This document shows, piece by piece, positions 29,604 to 37,507 of a DNA stretch of 37,507 nt; the first letter of the stretch is position 1; each line of letters starts with the position of its first letter. The notes below the pieces were generated by a model. That model was given only the letters and a program-made list of their open reading frames with translations, was not told where the DNA came from and did not search any database. The translations under genes were made by a program, and so were the position numbers. This DNA comes from Streptomyces sp. MP131-18. GTDB taxonomy: Bacteria; Actinomycetota; Actinomycetes; Streptomycetales; Streptomycetaceae. The stretch spans positions 6,531,400 to 6,568,906 of the forward strand of contig NZ_LZNS01000001.1 in assembly GCF_001984575.1 (NCBI RefSeq). Reading direction: 5' to 3'.

Positions 29604-30388
29604 ACGTGGGCGTCGAAAAGGAGGCCGGCGCGGCCTCGGGAGCGGTGGACGGGCGCCCCGCGCTGCTCGAACTGCGGGACCTGCACGTGTTCTACGGCGC
29701 GATCGAGGCACTGAAGGGCGTCAGTCTGACGGTGGGCGAGGGCGAGGTCGTGGCGCTGCTCGGCGCGAACGGCGCGGGCAAGTCGACGACGCTGAAGGCG
29801 GCGTCCGGAATGCTGGCGCCGCGCTCGGGCGAGGTGCTGCTGCGCGGCGAGCGCGTGGACGGCATCAAGTCGCACGAGCTGGTGCAGTTCGGCATCGGTC
29901 ATGTACCGGAGGGGCGCCGGGTCTTCGCCCGGATGACGGTGCTGGAGAACCTGAAGATGGGGGCGTACCGGCTGAAGCGGCCGGACGACGCCGACCTGGA
30001 CCGGGTGTTCTCCCTGTTCCCCGTGCTCGCGGAGCGGCGCAAGCAGGTCAGCGGCACCCTGTCCGGCGGCGAGCAGCAGATGCTGGCGATCGGCAGGGCG
30101 TTGATGGGGAAGCCGGAGCTGCTGCTGCTCGACGAGCCGTCGATGGGGCTCGCGCCGCTGATCGTGCGGCAGATCTTCGAGATCCTGAAGGAGATCAACG
30201 AGCAGGGGACGACGCTGCTGCTGGTCGAGCAGAACGCCGCGCAGGCGCTTCGGCTGGCGCACCGGGGCTACGTGCTGGAGACGGGTGCGGTGGTGATGTC
30301 CGACGAGGCGTCGGCACTGCTGTCCGACCCGCGGGTGCGGGCCGCGTATCTGGGTGAGGTGGCCGAGCAGGCGGAGGAGAAGGGGTAG
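29600..30388 (+). CDS. livF: Branched-chain amino acid ABC transporter ATPase LivF
   Basis: Second nucleotide-binding subunit, 262 residues. Walker A is GANGAGKS at 55-62, signature LSGGEQ at 154-159, Walker B LLLLDEP at 174-180, and SMGLAPLIV follows as in all LivF proteins. The switch position reads LLLVEQNAAQAL, with Gln in place of His, normal for LivF. GHVPEGRRVFARMTVLENL marks the Q-loop region. The start is GTG in a GTGA overlap with livG. The operon ends here; only six bases separate it from the convergent thioesterase, with no separate terminator visible. Confidence 0.95.
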   Translation: MNVGVEKEAGAASGAVDGRPALLELRDLHVFYGAIEALKGVSLTVGEGEVVALLGANGAGKSTTLKAASGMLAPRSGEVLLRGERVDGIKSHELVQFGIGHVPEGRRVFARMTVLENLKMGAYRLKRPDDADLDRVFSLFPVLAERRKQVSGTLSGGEQQMLAIGRALMGKPELLLLDEPSMGLAPLIVRQIFEILKEINEQGTTLLLVEQNAAQALRLAHRGYVLETGAVVMSDEASALLSDPRVRAAYLGEVAEQAEEKG

Positions 30389-30394
30389 CCCCGG

Positions 30395-30898
30395 TCACGG
30401 GGCGGGGGGCGCCTCGCTCGTGGGCTCCGCCGTCTGCTGTCCGCCGGCGGCGGGGCGCAGGGCGCAGGTGAGGCGGGCGGTGCAGACGCGCTTGCCCCGT
30501 TCGTCGGTGATGGTGACGTCATAGGTGGCCGAGGTGCGGCCGGTGTGGGCCGGGGTGGCGACGCCGGTGACGGTGCCGGAGCGGACCGCGCGGTGGTGGG
30601 TGCAGTTGATGTCGACGCCGACGGCGATCTTTTTGGGGCCCGCGTGGAGCATCGCGCCGATGGAGGCCAGGGTCTCGGCGAGTGCGGCTGAGGCGCCGCC
30701 GTGCAGCAGGCCGTAGGGCTGGGTGTTGCCCTCGACGGGCAGGGTGCCGACGACCTTGTCCGGGGACGCCTCGGCGATACGGATGCCGAGGCGTTCGCCG
30801 AAGCGCCCCGCGGAGAAGAGCGCGGGCAGGTCGATGCCGAGCCCCGCCCACTGGTCGATGATCTGCGCGGGGAAGAGTGTGCTGGTGTGCTCGCCCAT
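30395..30898 (-). CDS. PaaI-type hotdog-fold thioesterase
   Basis: Acyl-CoA thioesterase-like protein of 167 residues, probably cytosolic and tetrameric. The hotdog helix and active-site region are visible as QPYGLLHGGASAALAETLASIGAM, where HGG precedes the catalytic acid. VGVDINCTHHRAVRSGTVTGVATPAHTGRTSATYDV supplies the central strands. The first 45 residues are an extension found in actinobacterial members; the last 20 are Pro/Glu/Ala-rich. The natural substrate is unknown; the family usually hydrolyses aryl- or phenylacetyl-type CoA esters. It lies 22 bases downstream of the FdhF/YdeP gene on the same strand, so the two may share a transcript. Confidence 0.88.
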   Translation of the reverse strand: MGEHTSTLFPAQIIDQWAGLGIDLPALFSAGRFGERLGIRIAEASPDKVVGTLPVEGNTQPYGLLHGGASAALAETLASIGAMLHAGPKKIAVGVDINCTHHRAVRSGTVTGVATPAHTGRTSATYDVTITDERGKRVCTARLTCALRPAAGGQQTAEPTSEAPPAP

Positions 30899-30920
30899 GG
30901 GAGCGTTCTATCAGGTCCTT

Positions 30921-33203
30921 TCAGGGGGCCGTTGCCGGGGTCAGGCGGACCACGACGGACTTGCTGGCGGGGGTGTTGCTGGTGTCGGCGGTGGCGTCGA
31001 GGGGGACGAGAACGTTGGTCTCGGGGTAGTAGGCGGCGGCGCAGCCGCGCGCGGTGGGGTAGTGGACGACGCGGAAGCCGGGGGCGGTGCGCTCGGAGCC
31101 GTCGGTCCATTCGCTGGTGAGGTCGGTGTGGGAGCCGTCGGGCAGGCCGAGTTCGCGGGCGTCGTCGGGGTGGACGAGGACGACGCGCCGGCCGCCGGTG
31201 ATACCGCGGTAGCGGTCGTCGAGGCCGTAGACGGTGGTGTTGTACTGGTCGTGGGAGCGCAGGGTCTGCAAGAGCAGGCGCCCGGGGGGAACGGCGGGCC
31301 AGGTCACGGGTTCCGCGGTGAAGTTGGCCTTGCCGGTGGCGGTGGGGAAGTGCCGGTCGTCGCGCGGTGCGTGGGGGAGTGCGAAGCCACCGGGTTGGGC
31401 GACGCGGGTCTCGAAGTCTTCGAAGCCGGGGATGACGCGGGCGATGCGCTCGCGGACGAGGCGGTAGTCCCGTTCGAAGTCCTCCCAGGGGATGGCGCCG
31501 GTGTCGCCGAGGACGCGGCGGGCGAGGCGGCAGACGATGGCGGGCTCGGACAGCAGGTGGGGGCTCGCGGGCTTCAGGCGGCCGCGCGAGGCGTGAACGA
31601 TGCCCATGGAGTCCTCGACGGTGACGGACTGCGGGCCCGCGGCCTGGTGGTCGCGTTCGGTGCGGCCGAGCGTGGGGAGGATGAGGGCGCGGGCGCCGGT
31701 GACGCAGTGGGAGCGGTTGAGCTTCGTCGACACGTGGACGGTGAGCGCGGCGCGGCGCATGGCGTCCTCGGTGACGGCGGTGTCGGGGCTCGCGGCGACG
31801 AAGTTGCCGCCCATGGCGAAGAACACTTTGGCCCGGCCGTCGCGCAGGGCGCGGATGGAGTCGACGACGTCGAGGCCGTGCCGCTGCGGCGGGTCGAAGC
31901 CGAATTCCGTTCCGAGGGCGTCGAGGAAGTCGGCCGCGGGCTTCTCGGTGATGCCCATGGTGCGGTCGCCCTGAACGTTGCTGTGGCCGCGCACGGGGCA
32001 CACGCCGGCGCCGGGGCGGCCCACGTTGCCGCGCAGCAGGAGGAAGTTGACGATCTCCTTGATGGTGGGCACGGAGTGCTTGTGCTGGGTGAGGCCCATG
32101 GCCCAGCAGACGATGATGCGCCGGGAGGCGAGGATCATCGCGAGCGCGCGTTCGATATCGCTGCGGGTCAGTCCGGTCGCGCGCCGGGTCTCCTCCCAGT
32201 CGGCGGCGCGGGCGGCGGCGGCGAACTCCTCGTACCCGGCGGTGTGGCGGCGGATGAACACGGAATCCACGGCGGCGCCGCGGTTGATGATCAGCTTGTT
32301 GAGGAGGCGGAAGAGCGCCTGGTCGCCGCCGATCCTGATCTGGAGGAAGAGGTCGGTGAGCGGGGTGCCGCCGCCGGCGAGGCCGCGGGCGGTCTGCGGG
32401 TTCTTGAACCGTTCGAGTCCGGCTTCCGGCAGTGGGTTGACGGTGATGATCTTCGCCCCCGCGGACTTGGCCCTCTCCAGCGCGGAGAGCATGCGGGGGT
32501 GATTGGTGCCGGGGTTCTGCCCGGCGACGATGATGAGGTCGGCCTGGTACAGGTCGTCGAGCAGGACACTGCCCTTGCCGACGCCGAGGGTCTCGGTGAG
32601 CGCCGCGCCGGAGGACTCGTGGCACATGTTGGAGCAGTCCGGCAGGTTGTTGGTGCCGTAGGCGCGGGCGAACAGCTGGTAGAGGAACGCGGCCTCGTTG
32701 CTGGTGCGTCCCGAGGTGTAGAAGAGGGCCTGGTCGGGGTCGGGCAGGGCGTGCAGCTCCTCGGCGATGAGGTCGAACGCGCGGTCCCAGCCGATCGGCT
32801 CGTAGTGGTCGGCGCCCTCGGGCAGGTACATGGGGCGGGTGAGGCGGCCCTGCTGCCCGAGCCAGTACCCGGACCGGTCGGCGAGGTCGGTCACGGAGTG
32901 CTCGGCGAAGAATTCCGGGGTGACGCGGCGGAGGGTCGCCTCCTCGGCGACGGCCTTGGCGCCGTTCTCGCAGAACTCCGCGGCGTGCGGCCGGCTCGGC
33001 TCGGGCCACGCGCAGCCCGGGCAGTCGAATCCGCCCGGCTGGTTGACGCGCAGCAGCGTGAGTGCGGTGCGGCGGACCCCCATCTGCCGCTGCGCGGTGC
33101 GCAGGGCGTGGCCGATGGCCGGGGCACCGGCGGCCGAGTGTTCCGGGCCGGTGACGTGGGGTGCGTCCTGGACTGGATCGGCTTCGGGTGGCTTGGCTGG
33201 CAT
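30921..33203 (-). CDS. FdhF/YdeP-family molybdopterin oxidoreductase
   Basis: Large molybdopterin enzyme of 760 residues, cytosolic (no Tat or Sec signal). The N-terminal region has a CxxC pair in GFDCPGCAWPEP. The cofactor-binding body contains PIGWDRAFDLIAEELHAL, FYTSGRTSNEAAFLYQLFAR, and CSNMCHESSGAALTETLG, whose Cys is a candidate metal ligand. VAGQNPGTNHPRML and the C-terminal RSHDQYNTTVYGLDDRYRGI bind the pterin guanine dinucleotides. It lacks the four-Cys cluster motif of classical formate dehydrogenases, so it is of the YdeP type with unknown substrate. ATG 33203 is supported by family length; the ribosome site is weak. It diverges from polA, 59 bases apart. Confidence 0.9.
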   Translation of the reverse strand: MPAKPPEADPVQDAPHVTGPEHSAAGAPAIGHALRTAQRQMGVRRTALTLLRVNQPGGFDCPGCAWPEPSRPHAAEFCENGAKAVAEEATLRRVTPEFFAEHSVTDLADRSGYWLGQQGRLTRPMYLPEGADHYEPIGWDRAFDLIAEELHALPDPDQALFYTSGRTSNEAAFLYQLFARAYGTNNLPDCSNMCHESSGAALTETLGVGKGSVLLDDLYQADLIIVAGQNPGTNHPRMLSALERAKSAGAKIITVNPLPEAGLERFKNPQTARGLAGGGTPLTDLFLQIRIGGDQALFRLLNKLIINRGAAVDSVFIRRHTAGYEEFAAAARAADWEETRRATGLTRSDIERALAMILASRRIIVCWAMGLTQHKHSVPTIKEIVNFLLLRGNVGRPGAGVCPVRGHSNVQGDRTMGITEKPAADFLDALGTEFGFDPPQRHGLDVVDSIRALRDGRAKVFFAMGGNFVAASPDTAVTEDAMRRAALTVHVSTKLNRSHCVTGARALILPTLGRTERDHQAAGPQSVTVEDSMGIVHASRGRLKPASPHLLSEPAIVCRLARRVLGDTGAIPWEDFERDYRLVRERIARVIPGFEDFETRVAQPGGFALPHAPRDDRHFPTATGKANFTAEPVTWPAVPPGRLLLQTLRSHDQYNTTVYGLDDRYRGITGGRRVVLVHPDDARELGLPDGSHTDLTSEWTDGSERTAPGFRVVHYPTARGCAAAYYPETNVLVPLDATADTSNTPASKSVVVRLTPATAP

Positions 33204-33262
33204 GTCTGCGATCGTCGCACGGTCGGCGGGGAGTGTCAGTGGTCCGTGGCAGGATCGGGCAT

Positions 33263-35971
33263 GTGGCTGAGAACGTATCGCAGACGACCACCGCTCCGCG
33301 CCTGCTCCTGTTGGACGGGCATTCTCTGGCGTACCGGGCTTTCTTCGCGTTGCCCGCGGAGAATTTCACGACCACGGTCGGCCAGCCGACGAACGCGATC
33401 TACGGGTTCACGTCGATGCTGGCCAACACGCTGCGCGACGAGGCGCCCACGCATCTCGCGGTGGCGTTCGACGTGTCGCGGGTGACGTGGCGCTCGGAGC
33501 GGTTCGCCGACTACAAGGCGACGCGGTCGGCGACGCCCGACGAGTTCAAGGGGCAGGTGGAGCTGATCGGCGAGCTGCTCGACGCGCTGCGGGTGCGGCG
33601 GTTCGCGGTGCCGGGCTTCGAAGCGGACGATGTGATCGCGACGCTGGCGACGCGGGCGGCCGACGAGGGCTTCCAGGTCTCGATCGTCACGGGCGACCGG
33701 GATGCGTTCCAGCTGGTCAGCGACATGATCACGGTGCTGTACCCGACGAAGGGCGTCTCGGAGCTGACGCGCTTCACGCCGGAGAAGGTGCTGGAGAAGT
33801 ACGGGTTGCCGCCCGCGAAGTACGCGGATTTCGCGGCGCTGCGGGGCGACCCTTCCGACAATCTCCCGGGGATTCCCGGGGTGGGCGAGAAGACGGCCGC
33901 CAAGTGGCTCCATCAGTTCGGCTCGCTGGACGAGCTGGCGGAGCGGGCCGAGGAGGTCAAGGGGAAGGCCGGCGACAATCTGCGCACCCACCTGGATTCC
34001 GTCCGGTTGAACCGGGAGTTGACGGAGCTGGCCAGGGACGTCGACCTGGGCTGTGGCCCGGCGGACCTGGAGCGGCAGCCGTACGACACGGATGCGGTGA
34101 CCGTGCTCCTCGATGCCCTGGAGTTCCGCAATCCGAATCTGCGGGAGCGGCTGTTCGCGGTCGATCCCGCGGCGGAGGAGGCGCCGGCTGCGGCGGCCGA
34201 GGGGCCCCGGGTGGAGGGGGTGGTGCTGGCCGCGGGCGCTCTCGCGCCGTGGCTGGCCGAGCACGGGGCGGCCGGGGTGCCGCTCGGCGTGGCCACGCTC
34301 GACGACTGGAAGCTGGGCGCGGGCAGCGTGCACGCGGTGGCGCTCGCCGCGGCGGGCGGCCCTGCCGCCTGGTTCGATCCCGCGGCGCTGGACGAGGCGG
34401 ACGAGCGGGCGTTCGCCGACTGGTCGGCGGGCGGCGACCGGCCCAAGATCCTGCACCACGCAAAGGGCGTGCAGCGGGTGTTCGCGGAGCACGGCTGGCA
34501 GGTGGCGGGCGTCACCATGGACACGGCGCTCGCCGCGTATCTGGTGCAGCCGGGCCGCAGGTCCTTCGCGCTGGACGCACTGAGCGTGGAGTTCCTCGGC
34601 CGCGAGCTGGAGCGCCCGGCGGACGACAGCGGGCAGCTGGCGTTCGGCGCGGACGACGCGGCGCAGGCCGACTCGCTGATGCGGCAGGCCCGCACGGTGC
34701 TCGACCTGGGCGAGCTGTTCCGGGCGCGGCTCGCGGAGGTGGGCGCGGCGGAGCTGCTCGACGACCTGGAGCTGCCGACCTCCCGGCTGCTGTCCCGCAT
34801 GGAGCGGGCGGGGATCGCAGCGGACCGCGCGTGGCTGGAGCGCCTGGAGCAGCAGTTCGCCGCGGCGGTGCAGCAGGCGGTGTCGGAGGCGCACGCCTCG
34901 GTGGGCCGCGAGTTCAACCTGGGCTCGCCCAAGCAGCTTCAGGAAGTGCTGTTCGGCGAGCTGGGGCTGCCCAAGACGAAGCGGACGAAGACCGGCTACA
35001 CGACGGACGCGGACGCGCTGACGTGGCTGGCCGCGCAGACCGAGCACGAGCTGCCGGTGATCATGCTGCGGCACCGTGAGCAGGCCAGGCTGCGGACCAC
35101 GGTCGAGGGCCTGATCAAGAGCATCGCGCCGGACGGGCGGATTCACACGACCTTCCAGCAGACGGTCGCGGCGACCGGCCGCCTGTCGTCCACCGATCCC
35201 AACCTCCAGAACATTCCGGTGCGCACCGACGAGGGCCGCGCGATCCGCCGCGGGTTCGTCGTGGGGGAGGGGTACGAGGCGCTGCTGACGGCGGACTACA
35301 GCCAGATCGAGCTGCGTGTGATGGCGCACCTGTCGCAGGACGAGGATCTGCTCGATGCGTTCACCTCGGGCGAGGATCTGCACACCACCGTCGCCTCGCA
35401 GGTGTTCGGCGTCGGCAAGTCCGGGGTCGACGCGGAGATGCGGCGCAAGATCAAGGCGATGAGCTACGGACTGGCCTACGGCCTGTCGGCGTTCGGCCTC
35501 GGCCAGCAGCTGTCGATCCCGCCCGACGAGGCGCAGAAGCTGATGGACACCTACTTCGAGCGGTTCGGCGGCGTGCGGGACTATCTCCAGCACGTGGTCG
35601 GGGAGGCCCGGGTCACGGGTCATACGCAGACGCTGCTCGGCCGCCGCCGCTACCTGCCGGACCTCAGCAGCTCCAACCGGCAACGCCGGGAGACGGCCGA
35701 GCGCATGGCGCTCAACGCGCCGATCCAGGGGACCGCCGCCGACATTGTGAAGATCGCGATGCTGCGGGTGAGCGACGCGCTGGACCGGGAGAAGCTGGCG
35801 TCGCGGATGCTGCTCCAGGTGCACGACGAGATCGTGCTCGAAGTCGCGCCGGGCGAGCGCCGGTCGGTGGAGGAGCTGGTGCGGCGTGAGATGGCCGGCG
35901 CGGTGCAATTGCGCGCGCCCCTGGACGTGTCGGTCGGCTGGGGCGACACCTGGGAGTCCGCGGCGCACTGA
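33263..35971 (+). CDS. polA: DNA polymerase I
   Basis: Repair and Okazaki-fragment polymerase, 902 residues. Residues 15-300 are the 5'-3' nuclease, with LLLDGHSLAYRAFFAL, VPGFEADDVIATLA, GDRDAFQLV and DNLPGIPGVGEKTAAKWL. The middle domain replaces the proofreading nuclease: ATLDDWKLG stands where the Asp-x-Glu catalytic pair should be, so it is probably inactive, as in other actinobacteria. The polymerase domain has TGRLSSTDPNLQNIP, motif A TADYSQIELRVMAHL, the O-helix RRKIKAMSYGLAYG and motif C LLQVHDEIVLE. GTG 33263 gives the conserved N terminus. A CAGGAT hexamer seven bases upstream would allow a leaderless transcript. Confidence 0.96.
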   Translation: MAENVSQTTTAPRLLLLDGHSLAYRAFFALPAENFTTTVGQPTNAIYGFTSMLANTLRDEAPTHLAVAFDVSRVTWRSERFADYKATRSATPDEFKGQVELIGELLDALRVRRFAVPGFEADDVIATLATRAADEGFQVSIVTGDRDAFQLVSDMITVLYPTKGVSELTRFTPEKVLEKYGLPPAKYADFAALRGDPSDNLPGIPGVGEKTAAKWLHQFGSLDELAERAEEVKGKAGDNLRTHLDSVRLNRELTELARDVDLGCGPADLERQPYDTDAVTVLLDALEFRNPNLRERLFAVDPAAEEAPAAAAEGPRVEGVVLAAGALAPWLAEHGAAGVPLGVATLDDWKLGAGSVHAVALAAAGGPAAWFDPAALDEADERAFADWSAGGDRPKILHHAKGVQRVFAEHGWQVAGVTMDTALAAYLVQPGRRSFALDALSVEFLGRELERPADDSGQLAFGADDAAQADSLMRQARTVLDLGELFRARLAEVGAAELLDDLELPTSRLLSRMERAGIAADRAWLERLEQQFAAAVQQAVSEAHASVGREFNLGSPKQLQEVLFGELGLPKTKRTKTGYTTDADALTWLAAQTEHELPVIMLRHREQARLRTTVEGLIKSIAPDGRIHTTFQQTVAATGRLSSTDPNLQNIPVRTDEGRAIRRGFVVGEGYEALLTADYSQIELRVMAHLSQDEDLLDAFTSGEDLHTTVASQVFGVGKSGVDAEMRRKIKAMSYGLAYGLSAFGLGQQLSIPPDEAQKLMDTYFERFGGVRDYLQHVVGEARVTGHTQTLLGRRRYLPDLSSSNRQRRETAERMALNAPIQGTAADIVKIAMLRVSDALDREKLASRMLLQVHDEIVLEVAPGERRSVEELVRREMAGAVQLRAPLDVSVGWGDTWESAAH

Positions 35972-36101
35972 GGCGCGAAGTGTCGCGGTTTCGCAACCGC
36001 CACTCCGGCGTCACCGGTACGTTCTGGTCCCGAACGGGCAGGTGTCGTACTGTCATTCCGGTCGGTGAGGTCACCCGGACCGCAGACGGAGGGGAAGGCG
36101 C

Positions 36102-37487
36102 GTGGGGTTGCGTATCGGCAGGGTCCGCAGAGGTATGTCGGGATCGGCGATCGCGGCCGCGGCGATGGCCGCGCTCACCGCGTCGCAGGCGCCAGAGGTC
36201 CTGGGAGGTGAGAGTCCGAGCGCTCCCGAGGCGCCGGACCGCCCCTCGGCTCAGGAGCAGGCGGACCCCGTGGCGCCCGGTGAGGACCAGGAGCTGCCCT
36301 ACCACACCGATCTGCCTCCGCTGGACACCCGCGGCCCCGGCCAGGGCGGCGGCGCCGAGGACACCGACCTGGGCCCCTCCGAGGCGGGCATCCCGGCGAC
36401 AGTGCTGGACGCGTACCGGCGCGCGGAGTCGACGGTGGCCGGCACCACTCCGGACTGCAATCTGGAGTGGCAGGTGCTGGCGGCCATAGGAAAGGTCGAA
36501 TCGGGTCACGCCCGCGGCGGCGCGGTGGACGCGGACGGCACCACGGCGGAGCCGATCCTCGGCCCTGTGCTGAACGGGGACGGGTTCGCGCAGATATTCG
36601 ATACGGATGGCGGCGCCTGGGACGGCGACACGGTGCACGACCGGGCCGTGGGGCCCATGCAGTTCATCCCGTCCACCTGGGCCAGCTGGGGCGCGGACGG
36701 CAATGGGGACGGCCGCTCGGACCCGAACAATGTGTACGACGCCGCGCTGGCCGCCGGCGACTACCTCTGCGCCTCGAACCGCGACCTGTCGGTGTCCTCG
36801 CAGTTGGACCGGGCCCTGCTGAGCTACAACCACTCGTGGGACTACGTGCGGACCGTGCGGTCCTGGCTGGACTACTACCGCGAGGGCGCGCACGAGGTGC
36901 CGGACGGCGAGGGCGGGCTGCCGTCGAGCCCCGGCCCGGGCAACCCGGACCCGGACGAGCGGGCGGGCGGCGGCGGCCGGGGAGGCGGCAGCGGCTCCGG
37001 CGCCACCCCGGGGCCGGAGAGCCCGTCGCCGCTTCCGCCCGCCGAGTCGGACGGCGAGATCAGGCCGAACGACCCGGAGGAGCCCGAGGAGCCAGAGGAG
37101 CCCGAGGAGCCGGAGGAGCCGGGCGGCGAGGACCCGGAGGAGCCCGAGGAGCCGGGCGAGCCGGGCGAGGAGGACCCCGAGTGCCCCACGGACCCGGAGG
37201 ACCCGCAGGACCCGGAAAACCCCGAGGACCCGCAGGACCCGGGTGAGGAGGAGTCCGAGGAGTCGGGCGAGCCCACGCCCACGCCCACACCGGAGCCCAC
37301 CGCCCCGGAGAGCCCGGACCCGGAGGACCCCGAGAACCCGGAGGACCCCGAGAACCCGGAGGACCCGGACGGCTGTGAGGACCCGGAGGAGCCGGGCGAG
37401 GAGGACCCGGAGGAGCCGGGCGAGCCCGGTCCCACGCCCACCCCGGAGCCCACCGAATCCGCGACGGCCACCCGCCGCGCCGCCTGA
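36102..37487 (+). CDS. Secreted lytic transglycosylase with Pro/Glu/Asp repeat tail
   Basis: Cell-wall enzyme of 461 residues that cleaves the glycan strands of peptidoglycan. A signal-type segment (GMSGSAIAAAAMAALTASQAPE) opens it. The SLT domain at about residues 100-265 has the catalytic Glu in AAIGKVESGHARGG, then HDRAVGPMQFIPSTWASWGADGNGDG and the closing LLSYNHSWDYVRTVRSWLDYY. From about 270 on, the chain is low-complexity: Gly/Ser first, then long runs of Glu-Glu-Pro and Asp-Pro-Glu, and a Thr/Pro end. No LPxTG or membrane anchor follows. GTG 36102 has GGAGGGGA seven bases upstream. The tail is strongly acidic and may space the enzyme across the wall or bind cations. Confidence 0.9.
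   Translation: MGLRIGRVRRGMSGSAIAAAAMAALTASQAPEVLGGESPSAPEAPDRPSAQEQADPVAPGEDQELPYHTDLPPLDTRGPGQGGGAEDTDLGPSEAGIPATVLDAYRRAESTVAGTTPDCNLEWQVLAAIGKVESGHARGGAVDADGTTAEPILGPVLNGDGFAQIFDTDGGAWDGDTVHDRAVGPMQFIPSTWASWGADGNGDGRSDPNNVYDAALAAGDYLCASNRDLSVSSQLDRALLSYNHSWDYVRTVRSWLDYYREGAHEVPDGEGGLPSSPGPGNPDPDERAGGGGRGGGSGSGATPGPESPSPLPPAESDGEIRPNDPEEPEEPEEPEEPEEPGGEDPEEPEEPGEPGEEDPECPTDPEDPQDPENPEDPQDPGEEESEESGEPTPTPTPEPTAPESPDPEDPENPEDPENPEDPDGCEDPEEPGEEDPEEPGEPGPTPTPEPTESATATRRAA
37077..37121 (+). repeat. 9-bp tandem repeats in the transglycosylase tail
   Basis: Five copies of GAGGAGCCN in a row encode Glu-Glu-Pro. Copies differ only in the last base, so recent slippage is likely. Confidence 0.85.
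37323..37367 (+). repeat. 18-bp tandem repeats in the transglycosylase tail
   Basis: Two identical copies of GAGGACCCCGAGAACCCG (37323-37340, 37341-37358) and a half copy encode Glu-Asp-Pro-Glu-Asn-Pro. Identity at silent sites points to a recent duplication. Confidence 0.85.
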
Positions 37488-37507
37488 TCCTCCGAGAGGT
37501 ACGCCCC

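Noticed and set aside
35972..36101. c-di-AMP (ydaO) riboswitch before the transglycosylase gene
   Set aside because: Such riboswitches often precede wall hydrolases in Streptomyces, but the gap is only 130 bases and the conserved blocks I know are not there.
36910..37487. CRISPR-like repeat array
   Set aside because: The repeats are in-frame 9 and 18 bp coding units with no spacers, part of the transglycosylase tail.

Overview
The window reads as chromosomal DNA of a Streptomyces-type actinomycete. GC content is very high with strong third-position GC bias, GTG and TTG starts are common, stop/start overlaps of the ATGA and GTGA type are frequent, and several genes look leaderless. The right half (pyruvate kinase, tRNA-Leu, ANTAR response regulator, five-gene branched-chain amino acid importer, thioesterase, molybdopterin oxidoreductase, polA, lytic transglycosylase) is a housekeeping block whose gene order I recall as conserved in Streptomyces; this is from memory, not a search. 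On a visual scan I saw no in-frame TTA codon in the intact genes.

Layout. (1) 130-3222: a sugar-type ABC importer, lipoprotein plus two permeases, with no ATPase gene. It converges on 3233-5227, a membrane Ser/Thr kinase whose outer half is a family 3 solute-binding domain. (2) About 5.3-10.1 kb is an accessory zone. It holds an ISL3 transposase remnant, a secreted serine protease, an integrase remnant, a redox module (DsbA/FrnE-like protein, HxlR regulator, FMN azoreductase) and a MarR fragment. A near-identical motif lies before the DsbA-like gene and between hxlR and azoR, so one regulator probably controls both. (3) 10.1-12.85 kb: a VOC protein and a chorismate mutase diverge from abutting promoters. 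Next come an XRE regulator with two +1 frameshifts in C4 runs, its small partner protein, and a 67-residue CxxC protein closed by a large hairpin. (4) 13.0-16.8 kb: aminopeptidase N, then an NAD(P)-binding reductase divergent from a second HxlR regulator that has a perfect inverted repeat in its promoter.

(5) 16924-19877: a two-gene operon of a PLP diamine/lysine-type decarboxylase and a flavin N-hydroxylase. These resemble the first two steps of hydroxamate siderophore synthesis, but the acyltransferase, the NIS synthetase and a recognisable iron box are absent. This is the best candidate here for an unusual pathway. (6) 20010-23656: pyruvate kinase, then a Gfo/Idh/MocA dehydrogenase plus DUF6807 protein behind a LacI-type operator. 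(7) 23832-30388: tRNA-Leu(CAA), pdtaR, and livJHMGF, where livH to livF are translationally coupled. (8) 30395-37487: PaaI-type thioesterase, FdhF/YdeP oxidoreductase, DNA polymerase I, and a secreted transglycosylase with a long Pro/Glu/Asp repeat tail.

Many intergenic gaps contain long GC-rich inverted repeats suited to be terminators; the clearest is a 21-bp perfect stem between the convergent genes at 15.6 kb.
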